Shown here in pieces: positions 34,465-43,100 of a DNA stretch of 64,000 bases. Origin of the DNA: CAZWKQ01 sp964634005 (lineage in GTDB: Bacteria; Bacteroidota; Bacteroidia; Bacteroidales; JACABE01); assembly GCA_964634005.1 (NCBI GenBank), contig CAZWKQ010000005.1:1-64000 (forward strand), read 5' to 3'. A program made the position numbers and the translations under genes. A model generated the notes under the pieces. The model was not told where the DNA came from. It did no database searches and was given only the letters and a program-made list of their open reading frames with translations. Position 1 is the stretch's first letter, and each line of letters starts with the position of its first letter.

Positions 34465-35589
34465 TTACATTAAAAACTCAAAATAATTTTCGGGGGTAAT
34501 GGTTTTAAAAACATTAATATTATATGCATCTGAAAAAGTTTTTGGCAAGGATTTGTTTTTTTTAGGATTCCATTTAATTTCATAAGCATTAATAACATTT
34601 TCATCAATTTCAACTAAATCAATTTCCTGTTGCAAAAAAGTTCTCCAGAAATACGATTTTATATATTTTTGTTTGTAATGATTTTTCTTTATTCTTTCAG
34701 AAATAATATAGTTTTCCCAAAGTGCTCCGACATCATTTCTGATTGACAACGGGTTAAAATTATTTATAATAGCATTACGTATTCCGTTGTCATAAAAATA
34801 TATTTTTCTGCTTTTTTTTATCTCAGTCCTTAAATTATTGCTATAAGCTCTCAATCTGAATATTACAAAACTTTGTTCCAACAAACTGATATATCTTTCA
34901 ATAGTTTGGTTATCAACGCCTATCAATTTTGACAACTCATGAATAGAAACCTCATTGCCTAATTGCAATGCAAGAGCTTCTGTTAACTTCTCAATAATAA
35001 TTGGTTTTCTTACTTCATTATATGCTAATATATCTTTAAATAAATAACTACTTGTCAAATTTATTAAAGACATCTTTGCTTGCTCAGGATTATTAACAAT
35101 TTCAGGATAAGCACCATATATTAGTCTCTGTTCAATTAACTGATTTTCTTTATATAATTGATTATGATTAACCAATTCTCCAAATGAAAATGGAAACATC
35201 ATAAATTCATATTTTCTTCCGGTTAATGGATCTTTGATTTCATTATTTATATCCAAAGAAGAAGAACCCGTTAGAATTACCTGTTTTTCTTTAAAATTAT
35301 CAACTATTAGCTTTACTGTTAAACCTATATTTTTAACCCTTTGTGCTTCATCTATTAGTATAAGCTTGTTTTGACCAATAAAACCGGACAGTTTTAACAA
35401 ATTAGTGTCAGTTAATAAAGCCCTTGCTTCTGGCTCATCGCAATTTAGCCATAATGTCGGTAAAGCTAAATTTTCAGAAATCTGCTGCAATAGCGTTGTC
35501 TTTCCAACTTGTCGTGGCCCGGTTATTATTATCGCTTTACCACTAAAAATATTTTTATTTATTAATTCTTCCAAATCGCGCTTTATCAT
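34465..35589 (-). CDS. AAA ATPase with DUF4143
   Basis: A 374-residue ATPase: Walker A GPRQVGKTTLL (24-34), Walker B LILIDEAQR, sensor ILTGSSSLDI, a winged-helix-like middle part and a C-terminal DUF4143 domain with VGALWENYIISE and RTFLQQEIDLVEID. The C-terminal pattern E-I-D-L-V-E with a later K (YEIKW) resembles a PD-(D/E)xK nuclease-like fold. These stand-alone ATPases are very common in Bacteroidota, often several per genome; their function is not known. Almost identical 60-base direct repeats stand 67 bases past the stop and about 41 bases before the start, suggesting the unit is inherited or moved as a cassette. Confidence 0.88.
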   Translation of the reverse strand: MIKRDLEELINKNIFSGKAIIITGPRQVGKTTLLQQISENLALPTLWLNCDEPEARALLTDTNLLKLSGFIGQNKLILIDEAQRVKNIGLTVKLIVDNFKEKQVILTGSSSLDINNEIKDPLTGRKYEFMMFPFSFGELVNHNQLYKENQLIEQRLIYGAYPEIVNNPEQAKMSLINLTSSYLFKDILAYNEVRKPIIIEKLTEALALQLGNEVSIHELSKLIGVDNQTIERYISLLEQSFVIFRLRAYSNNLRTEIKKSRKIYFYDNGIRNAIINNFNPLSIRNDVGALWENYIISERIKKNHYKQKYIKSYFWRTFLQQEIDLVEIDENVINAYEIKWNPKKNKSLPKTFSDAYNINVFKTITPENYFEFLM

Positions 35590-35613
35590 TTTATAAAAAT
35601 TTTAATTCTACTG

Positions 35614-35621
35614 CAAATATA
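35614..35621 (-). promoter_or_regulatory. Promoter -7 box for the DUF4143 ATPase
   Basis: Minus strand reads TATATTTG. It abuts the right-hand direct repeat, so that repeat occupies the -33 region. Confidence 0.5.
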
Positions 35622-35630
35622 TAAAATTTT

Positions 35631-35698
35631 TCGACTATAATCCAATTTTTATATATATTTTTTCGATTATACTCTAAATTTTATATATAATTTTTTTT
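35631..35698. repeat. Direct repeat flanking the DUF4143 ATPase, right copy
   Basis: Partner of 34331-34398 at an offset of exactly 1300 bases, with three substitutions in 60 and then a 2-base indel in a T-run. The gap from the ATPase start to dapD (35590-35946) holds only this repeat, the ATPase promoter and the dapD -7 box. Confidence 0.85.
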
Positions 35699-35866
35699 GA
35701 AATACATTTTCCGCTTTAAAATAATAATTTGTCTAAATAGGTCTTAAGCTCAATTAAAAATTCTAAAAAAATAATAATTAAAGAATATCTATAAAAACGA
35801 AATTATTCATTTTGTAGCCTTTACAAGAAGAGGTTTATATTTTCTTTTACAACGAATAATTTTTGC

Positions 35867-35874
35867 TATTTTTG
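35867..35874 (+). promoter_or_regulatory. Promoter -7 box for dapD
   Basis: TATTTTTG matches TAnnTTTG, with a predicted leader of about 65 bases. Confidence 0.5.
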
Positions 35875-35946
35875 TTCTTTAGTAAAGAATAATTTGTTAG
35901 TAATTTAATTCATAAAAGTTATAATATTTAAGCCGTGTTTTGAAAT

Positions 35947-36765
35947 ATGATAAATAATAACAAACAATCCATAGAAGCAGCTTGGGAAAACAGAGAACTA
36001 CTCAACCATGAAAGCACACAAAAAGCTATAAAAGAAGCAATTGAACAACTTGATAAAGGCGAATTAAGGGTTGCAGAGCCTGCTTCAGACGGATGGAAAG
36101 TAAATGAATGGGTTAAAAAAGCGGTAATTTTATACTTCCCTATTCAAAAAATGCTAACGTATGAATTAGGAATGATGGAATTTCACGATAAAATACCCTT
36201 GAAAAAAAATTATGAAAAATTGGGAGTAAGGGTAGTACCTCATGCAATAGCCCGTTATGGCTCATATCTGGCTAATGGGGTAATTTTAATGCCTTCTTAC
36301 GTGAACATCGGGGCTTATGTTGACAGTGGAACTATGGTTGACACATGGGCTACGGTTGGTAGTTGTGCACAAATAGGTAAAAATGTTCATTTAAGCGGAG
36401 GTGTAGGTATCGGCGGAGTTTTAGAACCAGTTCAGGCTGCTCCTGTGATAATAGAAGATAATTGCTTTATTGGTTCGAGATGTATAGTAGTTGAAGGGGC
36501 GTACATTCAAAAAGAAGCCGTATTGGGAGCTAATGTTGTTATAACCGGTTCGACAAAAATAATTGATGTTTCAGGCAACGAACCTAAAGAATTCAAAGGG
36601 TTTGTTCCCGAACGCTCGGTGGTTATACCCGGAACATACTCAAAAGATTTCCCTGCAGGCAGTTATCAAGTGCCTTGTGCATTGATAATCGGGAAAAGGA
36701 AACCATCTACAGACTTAAAAACTTCACTAAACGAAGCTTTACGAGATTACAATTTAGCTGTTTGA
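35947..36765 (+). CDS. dapD: Tetrahydrodipicolinate N-succinyltransferase
   Basis: A 272-residue acyltransferase of the lysine/diaminopimelate pathway: it transfers succinyl from succinyl-CoA to tetrahydrodipicolinate. The N-terminal helical part (AAWENRELLNHESTQ, RVAEPASDGWKVNEW) and a left-handed beta-helix of hexapeptide repeats (NIGAYVDSGTMVDTWATVG, GGVGIGGVLEP) match DapD closely. The last six codons overlap the convergent zinc-ribbon gene by 19 bases. It supplies meso-DAP for peptidoglycan. Confidence 0.95.
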   Translation: MINNNKQSIEAAWENRELLNHESTQKAIKEAIEQLDKGELRVAEPASDGWKVNEWVKKAVILYFPIQKMLTYELGMMEFHDKIPLKKNYEKLGVRVVPHAIARYGSYLANGVILMPSYVNIGAYVDSGTMVDTWATVGSCAQIGKNVHLSGGVGIGGVLEPVQAAPVIIEDNCFIGSRCIVVEGAYIQKEAVLGANVVITGSTKIIDVSGNEPKEFKGFVPERSVVIPGTYSKDFPAGSYQVPCALIIGKRKPSTDLKTSLNEALRDYNLAV

Positions 36766-37139
36766 TTTAACTCTAAACATTCCATTATCTTCTTTTTAAA
36801 TCGCCAGCAAGTCATTTTCCGTCTGTCGAATTCTTCTGATAGTTTTGAAATTGTAATTTCGGGTATATTGCAAACTTCATAAGCCATTGCAAAAGCATCT
36901 TTTATAGGAATTTTACACTTGTGGAAAACAGTATGAGCCGTAGCCGACTCATCGTGCTTACATCTTGTACAACGCCTCGAATACGGAGTTTTTCCTTTGC
37001 AATAATTCTTATTACCACACTTTTTACAAGTATAACCATCACTCCATTTAGTATCAGCCAAATATTTTAAACATTGTTCTTCAGTTTCAAAAGATGAATT
37101 AAATTCACTAATATTCAACTTCAAAAAATCTATTTTCAC
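36747..37139 (-). CDS. Orphan IS1595-type transposase zinc-ribbon protein
   Basis: A 130-residue protein with only the N-terminal part of IS1595-family transposases: TEEQCLKYLADTKWSDGYTC, then zinc-ribbon cysteines CKKCGNKNYC and RRCTRCKHDES, the transition TAHTVFHKCKIPIKDAF and a helix-turn-helix-like RKMTCWRFKKKI. The DDE/DDN catalytic domain that should follow is absent. The C-terminus overlaps the dapD 3' end by 19 bases, with no terminal repeats visible. It may be a truncated transposase or a domesticated DNA-binding protein; similar short versions occur in many Bacteroidota. Confidence 0.8.
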   Translation of the reverse strand: MKIDFLKLNISEFNSSFETEEQCLKYLADTKWSDGYTCKKCGNKNYCKGKTPYSRRCTRCKHDESATAHTVFHKCKIPIKDAFAMAYEVCNIPEITISKLSEEFDRRKMTCWRFKKKIMECLELNQTAKL

Positions 37140-37194
37140 AACTTAATGAACTTTATTTTATAATTTTTGTTAATAAAGTGATATTTATGCGATA

Positions 37195-37202
37195 CAAAAT
37201 TA
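37195..37202 (-). promoter_or_regulatory. Promoter -7 box for the zinc-ribbon gene
   Basis: Minus strand reads TAATTTTG; only 10 bases from the divergent box at 37213. Having a good promoter argues that the orphan gene is expressed. Confidence 0.5.
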
Positions 37203-37212
37203 AAAAAAATAT

Positions 37213-37220
37213 TATTTTTG
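37213..37220 (+). promoter_or_regulatory. Promoter -7 box for the thioredoxin lipoprotein
   Basis: TATTTTTG matches TAnnTTTG, about 16 bases before the ATG; back to back with the box at 37195. Confidence 0.5.
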
Positions 37221-37236
37221 CAAAAAAATTTTATAG

Positions 37237-37752
37237 ATGAAAAGAACAAGTTTTTTAATTATCAGCATTTTAATTATAACTGCTTTTTCGTGCAGCAGCA
37301 AATCGGCGGATGAAAAAAACGAATCAGAGCCGAAAATTGAAAACAAATATGATAATCAAGGTAAAGTGATTCAGATGAATAAGTCGATGTTTATTGATTT
37401 GGTAATGGATTATGAAAACAATAAACAAAACTGGAATTTTAAAGGACAAAAACCATGCATTATAGACTTTTACGCTGATTGGTGTCGTCCATGTAAGATA
37501 GTTGCCCCAATAATGGAAGAATTGGCTAAAGAATATGAAGGTAAGCTCAATATTTATAAAGTAAATGTTGATCAGGAAAAAGAGCTTGCAGGAGTATTTC
37601 AGGTTCAAAGCATACCTTCGATATTGTTTTGTCCCAAGGAAGGGAATCCTGCAATACAGCCCGGAGCTTTATCAAAAGAGCAATACAAACAAATAATTGA
37701 CGAATTTTTGATGAAGTCGGTTAAAAACGAAAATGATTCGATAAAGAAATAA
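37237..37752 (+). CDS. Thioredoxin-fold lipoprotein
   Basis: A 171-residue exported thioredoxin. The lipobox ITAFSC puts the lipidated Cys at residue 19, followed by a Ser/Lys/Glu-rich linker, so the protein should be anchored in a membrane and face the periplasm. The thioredoxin domain has the redox motif WCRPCK in FYADWCRPCKIVAP and the cis-Pro loop QSIPSILF. It precedes a cytoplasmic thioredoxin of nearly the same sequence by 37 bases, so the pair probably arose by duplication. Likely function: disulfide reduction outside the cytoplasm. Confidence 0.92.
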   Translation: MKRTSFLIISILIITAFSCSSKSADEKNESEPKIENKYDNQGKVIQMNKSMFIDLVMDYENNKQNWNFKGQKPCIIDFYADWCRPCKIVAPIMEELAKEYEGKLNIYKVNVDQEKELAGVFQVQSIPSILFCPKEGNPAIQPGALSKEQYKQIIDEFLMKSVKNENDSIKK

Positions 37753-37789
37753 AAAAACAATTTTAAAATAATAATACAATTAATAAAAA

Positions 37790-38146
37790 ATGGAACATTT
37801 AACAAATCAAACTTTTAAAGAAAAAGTTTTCAACTACGAACAAAATCAGGAATGGAAATTTGAAGGCGAATTACCTTGTATAATAGATTTTTACGCTGAT
37901 TGGTGCCAACCATGCAAAATGGTAGCCCCTATTCTTGAAGAATTATCAAAAGAATATGCCGGAAAAATTAATATTTACAAGGTTGACACCGAAGCAGAAC
38001 AAGAACTTGCAAGTGTTTTCGGAATAAGAAGCATACCTTCAATACTGTTTTGCCCAAAAGACGGACAACCTCAAATGGCAATGGGTGCGTTGCCCAAAGA
38101 TACTTTCCGTCAGGCAATAAACGAAGTTTTGTTAAACAATAAATAG
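37790..38146 (+). CDS. trxA: Thioredoxin
   Basis: A 118-residue cytoplasmic thioredoxin with redox motif WCQPCK (FYADWCQPCKMVAPI) and the cis-Pro loop RSIPSILF. It lacks a signal peptide. The sequence tracks the neighbouring lipoprotein through almost the whole domain (both start NFKGQKPCIIDFYADWC / KFEGELPCIIDFYADWC-like), indicating tandem duplication with later addition of a lipoprotein signal to one copy. The operon ends at the terminator starting at 38169. Confidence 0.93.
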   Translation: MEHLTNQTFKEKVFNYEQNQEWKFEGELPCIIDFYADWCQPCKMVAPILEELSKEYAGKINIYKVDTEAEQELASVFGIRSIPSILFCPKDGQPQMAMGALPKDTFRQAINEVLLNNK

Positions 38147-38168
38147 TAATTTTCTCAATTTTGATTAA

Positions 38169-38197
38169 AAAGGTGTGGTTATCCGCACCTTTTTTTA
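38169..38197 (+). terminator. Terminator after trxA
   Basis: AAAGGTGTGG/CCGCACCTTT, a 10-bp stem with one T-G wobble and loop TTAT, followed by a T-run. Its T-run merges into the downstream promoter box. Confidence 0.8.
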
Positions 38198-38203
38198 TTT
38201 TTG
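38196..38203 (+). promoter_or_regulatory. Promoter -7 box for the DegT/sugar transferase pair
   Basis: TATTTTTG matches TAnnTTTG and begins inside the T-run of the trxA terminator, about 30 bases before the ATG at 38233. Confidence 0.45.
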
Positions 38204-38232
38204 CAGGTATAATAGTTTTTTAAATAAAAAAT

Positions 38233-39450
38233 ATGATACCTTTTTCACCTCCACACATTGATGAAAAAATAATTGAAGAAGTCAAAAAAGCTTTATTATC
38301 AGGATGGATTACCACAGGTCCCAGAACAAAACTTTTCGAAAAGCTAATCACTGAATATGCAGGTCATAAGGCAACGCTATGCGTTAATTCAGCTTCAGCC
38401 GGACTTGAGTTGGTTTTAAGATGGTTTGGCGTAAAAGAAGGCGATGAAGTTATAGTTCCAGCATATACTTATTCTGCTACTGCCAATGTGGTGATACATT
38501 GCGGTGCAAAGCCTGTTTTTGTTGACATTAATAAAAATGATTTTAATATTTCCGTCTCAGAAATAAAAAAAGCCATAACCAGAAAAACAAAAGTTATTAT
38601 TCCTGTAGATATTGCAGGATATCCTTGCGATTACAACGAAATCAACAACTTAGTAAACTCTGAAGATATTAAAAGTAAATTTAAAGCGGAAACTGAAGAA
38701 CAAAGAAAGTTAAACAGAATACTAATTCTATCAGATGCTGCTCATTCGTTGGGTGGCAAATACTACAACAATAAAGTGGGAAATCTTACAGATATTACAG
38801 TTTACTCATTTCATGCGGTAAAAAATTTAACAACTGCAGAAGGTGGAGCTATTTGCCTGAACCTGCGATCAGAATTTGATAATACACAAGTTTATAATAC
38901 ACTTAACATTAAATCATTACACGGCCAAAACAAAGATGCACTGGCAAAAAGCCAAATTGGTAATTGGGAATATGATATTATAGAACCCGGCTATAAATGC
39001 AATATGACTGATATTCAAGCGGCTATGGGCATAGTGGAAATTCAACGCTATGATAATGACATACTTGTAAAGAGAAAAAAAATTTTTGATTTATATTCAA
39101 AGCTGCTGAGCAAATATGATTGGGCAATTATTCCCGAGTATGAAAGTGAAGTAAAAACAAGCTCATACCATGTTTATCTTCTTAGGATTGATGGAATAAG
39201 CGAATTTCAAAGAAACGAAATAATTAAAGAAATATATCAACGACAAGTTGCAGTTAATGTGCATTTTAAACCTCTTCCATTGATGAGTTATTATAAATCA
39301 ATAGGTTACAATATTGATAATTTCCCCAATTCTTATAATAATTACATCAAAGAAATCAGCTTACCTGTTTATTATAATTTAACCGAAGAAAATGTCGAAA
39401 CAGTTGTAAACGCTGTGGTTAACGCTGTTAAAAAAGTTCTAAAATGTTAA
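38233..39450 (+). CDS. DegT/DnrJ/EryC1-family sugar aminotransferase
   Basis: A 405-residue PLP enzyme that aminates nucleotide-linked keto sugars. MIPFSPPHIDEKIIEEVKKA and LLSGWITTGPRTKLFEKL are the family opening; the substrate/PLP motif VPAYTYSATANVV is present. The Schiff-base lysine is in YSFHAVKNLTTAEGG and the C-terminal loop in NVHFKPLPLM. A Lys/Glu-rich insertion near residue 150-165 (KSKFKAETEEQRKLN) is longer than usual. The next gene overlaps by 7 bases and makes a lipid-linked sugar carrier, so the pair probably starts a surface-glycan repeat unit with an amino sugar. Confidence 0.9.
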   Translation: MIPFSPPHIDEKIIEEVKKALLSGWITTGPRTKLFEKLITEYAGHKATLCVNSASAGLELVLRWFGVKEGDEVIVPAYTYSATANVVIHCGAKPVFVDINKNDFNISVSEIKKAITRKTKVIIPVDIAGYPCDYNEINNLVNSEDIKSKFKAETEEQRKLNRILILSDAAHSLGGKYYNNKVGNLTDITVYSFHAVKNLTTAEGGAICLNLRSEFDNTQVYNTLNIKSLHGQNKDALAKSQIGNWEYDIIEPGYKCNMTDIQAAMGIVEIQRYDNDILVKRKKIFDLYSKLLSKYDWAIIPEYESEVKTSSYHVYLLRIDGISEFQRNEIIKEIYQRQVAVNVHFKPLPLMSYYKSIGYNIDNFPNSYNNYIKEISLPVYYNLTEENVETVVNAVVNAVKKVLKC

Positions 39451-40037
39451 AAAGGCTTTTTGATATTATATTTTCATTTGTCGGAATAGTTTTATTGTCG
39501 CCATTTTTCATTATTATATCAATTCTTATAATTCTCGAATCAAAGGGAGGATTTTTTTATTTGCAGGAAAGAGTTGGGAAAGATAATATCAACTTTAAAA
39601 TAATAAAATTCAGAACCATGAAACCCGGTTCCGATAAAAAAGGGCTGCTGACAATTGGAGACAAAGACAACAGAGTTACAAAAATCGGTTATTTTTTAAG
39701 AAAATATAAATTGGATGAACTCCCACAACTTATAAATATTCTGAAAGGTGATATGAGTTTTGTAGGCCCAAGACCTGAAGTAAGAAAATATGTTGATTTA
39801 TACAATAAAAATCAAATGAAAGTTCTTACTGTAAAACCCGGACTAACAGACTATTCATCAATTGAATATATAAACGAAAGTGAAATTTTGAAAATTTCTG
39901 ATAATCCCGAAAAAACATATATCGAAGAAGTTATGCCAAAAAAACTGGAACTAAATTTATTTTATATTAACAATCAATCTTTTAAAAATGATATTAAGAT
40001 TATTTTAAACACAATAAAGAAAATAATTAGTAAATAG
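39444..40037 (+). CDS. Polyprenyl-phosphate sugar-1-phosphate transferase
   Basis: A 197-residue bacterial sugar transferase (WcaJ/PglC type). One N-terminal hydrophobic segment (IIFSFVGIVLLSPFFIIISI, a re-entrant helix) is followed by LQERVGKDNINFKIIKFRTM and LPQLINILKGDMSFVGPRPE, the diagnostic family signature. It moves a sugar-1-phosphate onto undecaprenyl phosphate to begin O-antigen, capsule or glycoprotein-glycan synthesis. The length fits the short, monotopic PglC-like class. Overlaps the aminotransferase by 7 bases. Confidence 0.92.
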   Translation: MLKRLFDIIFSFVGIVLLSPFFIIISILIILESKGGFFYLQERVGKDNINFKIIKFRTMKPGSDKKGLLTIGDKDNRVTKIGYFLRKYKLDELPQLINILKGDMSFVGPRPEVRKYVDLYNKNQMKVLTVKPGLTDYSSIEYINESEILKISDNPEKTYIEEVMPKKLELNLFYINNQSFKNDIKIILNTIKKIISK

Positions 40038-40094
40038 TTTAACTTTTTTTAAAATTAATTTATTGTAGTTTAATAATTTTGAACAATTTTATTG

Positions 40095-40102
40095 TATATT
40101 TG
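40095..40102 (+). promoter_or_regulatory. Promoter -7 box for the two giant secreted proteins
   Basis: TATATTTG matches TAnnTTTG, 50 bases before the first ATG. The next large gene starts 50 bases after the first ends with no terminator between, so both may share this promoter. Confidence 0.45.
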
Positions 40103-40151
40103 TAAACTTAATTAGTTTCTATTAACTCGCAAATTTTTAAAAAATATTAAT

Positions 40152-43100
40152 ATGAATATGAAAATGAAAAAAAAATTACTAAGTATTTATGCAACAATAA
40201 TTTTCGTTGCGATAAGTTTATTTTCAACCCAAATTTCTTATGGGCAAATTATTGTTAACGAGAACTTTGACTATCCTGTAGGTTCTCTAATTACCACTCA
40301 AGGATGGACCGCCCAAACAACAGGCGCAGGTGTAAATCCAATAACGGTAATTTCAGGAAATTTAACTTTTCCGCTTTATGGTTCTTCAGGGATAGGTAAT
40401 AAAGTTAGTTTAGCAAATACAGGAGAAGATGATTATAAAACATTTACATCAATTAGTAGCGGTAATCTTTATGCTGCCGCATTAATAAATGTAACAAGTG
40501 CTACAACAACAGGTGATTACTTTTTACATTTTAACACCGGGACAAATTATTTTGCAAGACTATTTGTTAAAAAAGAAGATGTTTCTAATAAACTTGCTTT
40601 TGGTTTAATGAAAAATGCAGGAGGCACTACACCATATACAAGCGCAGATTATGACTTAAATACAACTTATCTTGTAGTATTGAAATACACGTTTGTTCCC
40701 GGTACTTCAGCATTAGATACTGTTTATTTGTACATAAATCCGTCACCTATTTTCAATGAACCGACTACTCCTGTTATGAAACAATGGGTAAATACAGATG
40801 CAACTCAAATTACTGGGATATCGTTAAGACAAGGTTCATCGAGTTCTGCACCGACAGTTGAAATAGATGGAATAAGAGTGGCACAATCGTGGACTGATGC
40901 AGTAGGAGCAACTTCAACCATGCCCCCTGTTTGGACTTCAGGTTGGCCAAAGGTTCAAAATATATTACCCACTTCATTTGAAGCTAAGGTAAATATTGAT
41001 ATACCGGGTATTGCATATTATGTAGTATTACCGAATAATTCAACCGCACCTAATGCAATACAAGTAAAATCGGGTTTAGATGCAAATAATAATTCCGTTC
41101 CTGCTAATATGAAAGGAAGTATTACTTGCAGTTTAGGGAATACTGAGTATTCATCAACTGTAAGCGGACTATCATCCAATACAACCTACAATGTTTACTT
41201 TATTGCCGAGGATAATAATAACAATCTTCAAGCTAATCCGGTAATGGTTTTAGCAACAACAGCTTCAAGTTCTTCTGCACCTTCAATTTCAAACATATCT
41301 CCTGCATCAATAACACATAACTCAGCAGTTTTAGGAGGTAATATAACATCTGACGGCGGAGAGCAAATATTAAGCAGAGGTACAGTATGGAGTACAACTC
41401 CCGGTGTTACTATTAGCAATAACTATTTAGCAGAAGGCGGAACATCAACAGGCACTTTTAGTCACACTCGTTCTTCGCTTCCTTCAAAAACACAAATTTA
41501 TTATAAAGCATTCGCAACAAATATAATTGGAACAACACTTACAACAGAATCCAGCTTTTTTACTTTAGCAGAAAAACCTGTTTCTCATGTAACTGATTTT
41601 ACTGCTATTGCCTATTCACCTACAGAAATAAATTTAACTTGGAACCCAACATTTGGTAATGACGGATATATAATAATTTCAAGAGTAGGAGCCTCAGCAC
41701 CGACAGGAATGCCTGTTGATGCTACAGGTTATAATGTTGGCAGCGTAATCGGTAATGGGACTGTTGCTGCTGTTTTAACAAATGGATCGGCAAATAGTAT
41801 TTTAATAAGCGGATTAACCCCTATGACTCAATATACTTTTATAATTATTCCATTTGGTTATGACGGAGCTAATTATCAAACATTCAGTTACAATACCAAC
41901 CCCACTATACCTCAAGCAGGAACAACAACTTTAGCACCACCAGCTATAACTTATACATGGAATACAACCAAAGGTTCGTGGACAGATGCAAATAACTGGA
42001 ACCCGATAAGAACAACTCCTGCTACAAATGATATTTTAAAATTCAATAATGGTAATATTGATACAATTACAAATGTTCCAACCCAAACCATAGGCCAAAT
42101 TATTGTTGAAAACAACACACAAGTATTTTTACAAGCGGGAGGCACTAATACATTATCAATTTCAGGATATACCGGAGTTGATTTAAGTGTAAGCAATGGT
42201 TCAATGCTTAACATTATTGGAACTAATGCATTAACATTAAAATTGCTTACAAATGCAACCGGTAGTATATTCGGTTCTATGAATTTTGGCGGCGGAGCCC
42301 ATAAATTAGAAGCTATCGATGCACTTTCTATTGAATTTAACAATGGCTCGTCATTAACTCAAGATATTGGATGTACCGGAAACATTTTTAATAGCACAGG
42401 AACTGCTAATATAGTTACATTTAAAAACGGTTCAACTTTTATTCAAAGAGCAGGGTCTAACCCCTTTGCTTTAACAGCTCCAAGTTCAAAAGTTATTTTT
42501 GAGCCCAACAGTTTATTTAAATTGAATACAAATCTTACCCCCTCTTTCTCAGGCAGAACTTATGGTAATTTTGAATTAGATTTTGTAGGAGCTAATCCAA
42601 GTGTATCAGGAGCAAGTGCTGTAGTAATTAATAACTTAATTATTACAAACGGAACTTTGAATTTTAACATGACAGCTAATCCAGGACATTCAATAAAGGG
42701 GAATATTACTGTTTCTTCGGGTGGAGTTTTGAACTTTGCACCTACTTCGGCTGCTGTTATTAATTTTGACGGAAGCACACAACAAATCATTGACGCTGCT
42801 AATCCTATCAGAATTAACCGTTTCGATACTATTATCGTAAATAACACAAATGGCTTAATCATAAATGATTCAATTATAATTAACGGAACATTAAAATTAA
42901 ATGATGGAATTGTTATCCTAAACAACAGTATAACAATCGATTCAATTGGTCAAGTTATAACAAATAGTATCAATGAATTCATAGTTTTAAATAATAATTC
43001 AAAACTATTTAAAAAATTCCCTATTACAGGTGGCTCGTTTTTATATCCAATAGGAGAAAATCTTCCATTCTCAAAATATTTGCCAGTTAGCATAACTTTT

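Noticed and set aside
34465..35589. DUF4143 gene as a transposase within a transposon
   Set aside because: It encodes an AAA ATPase without transposase motifs, and the flanks are direct, not terminal inverted, repeats; mobility remains only a hypothesis.
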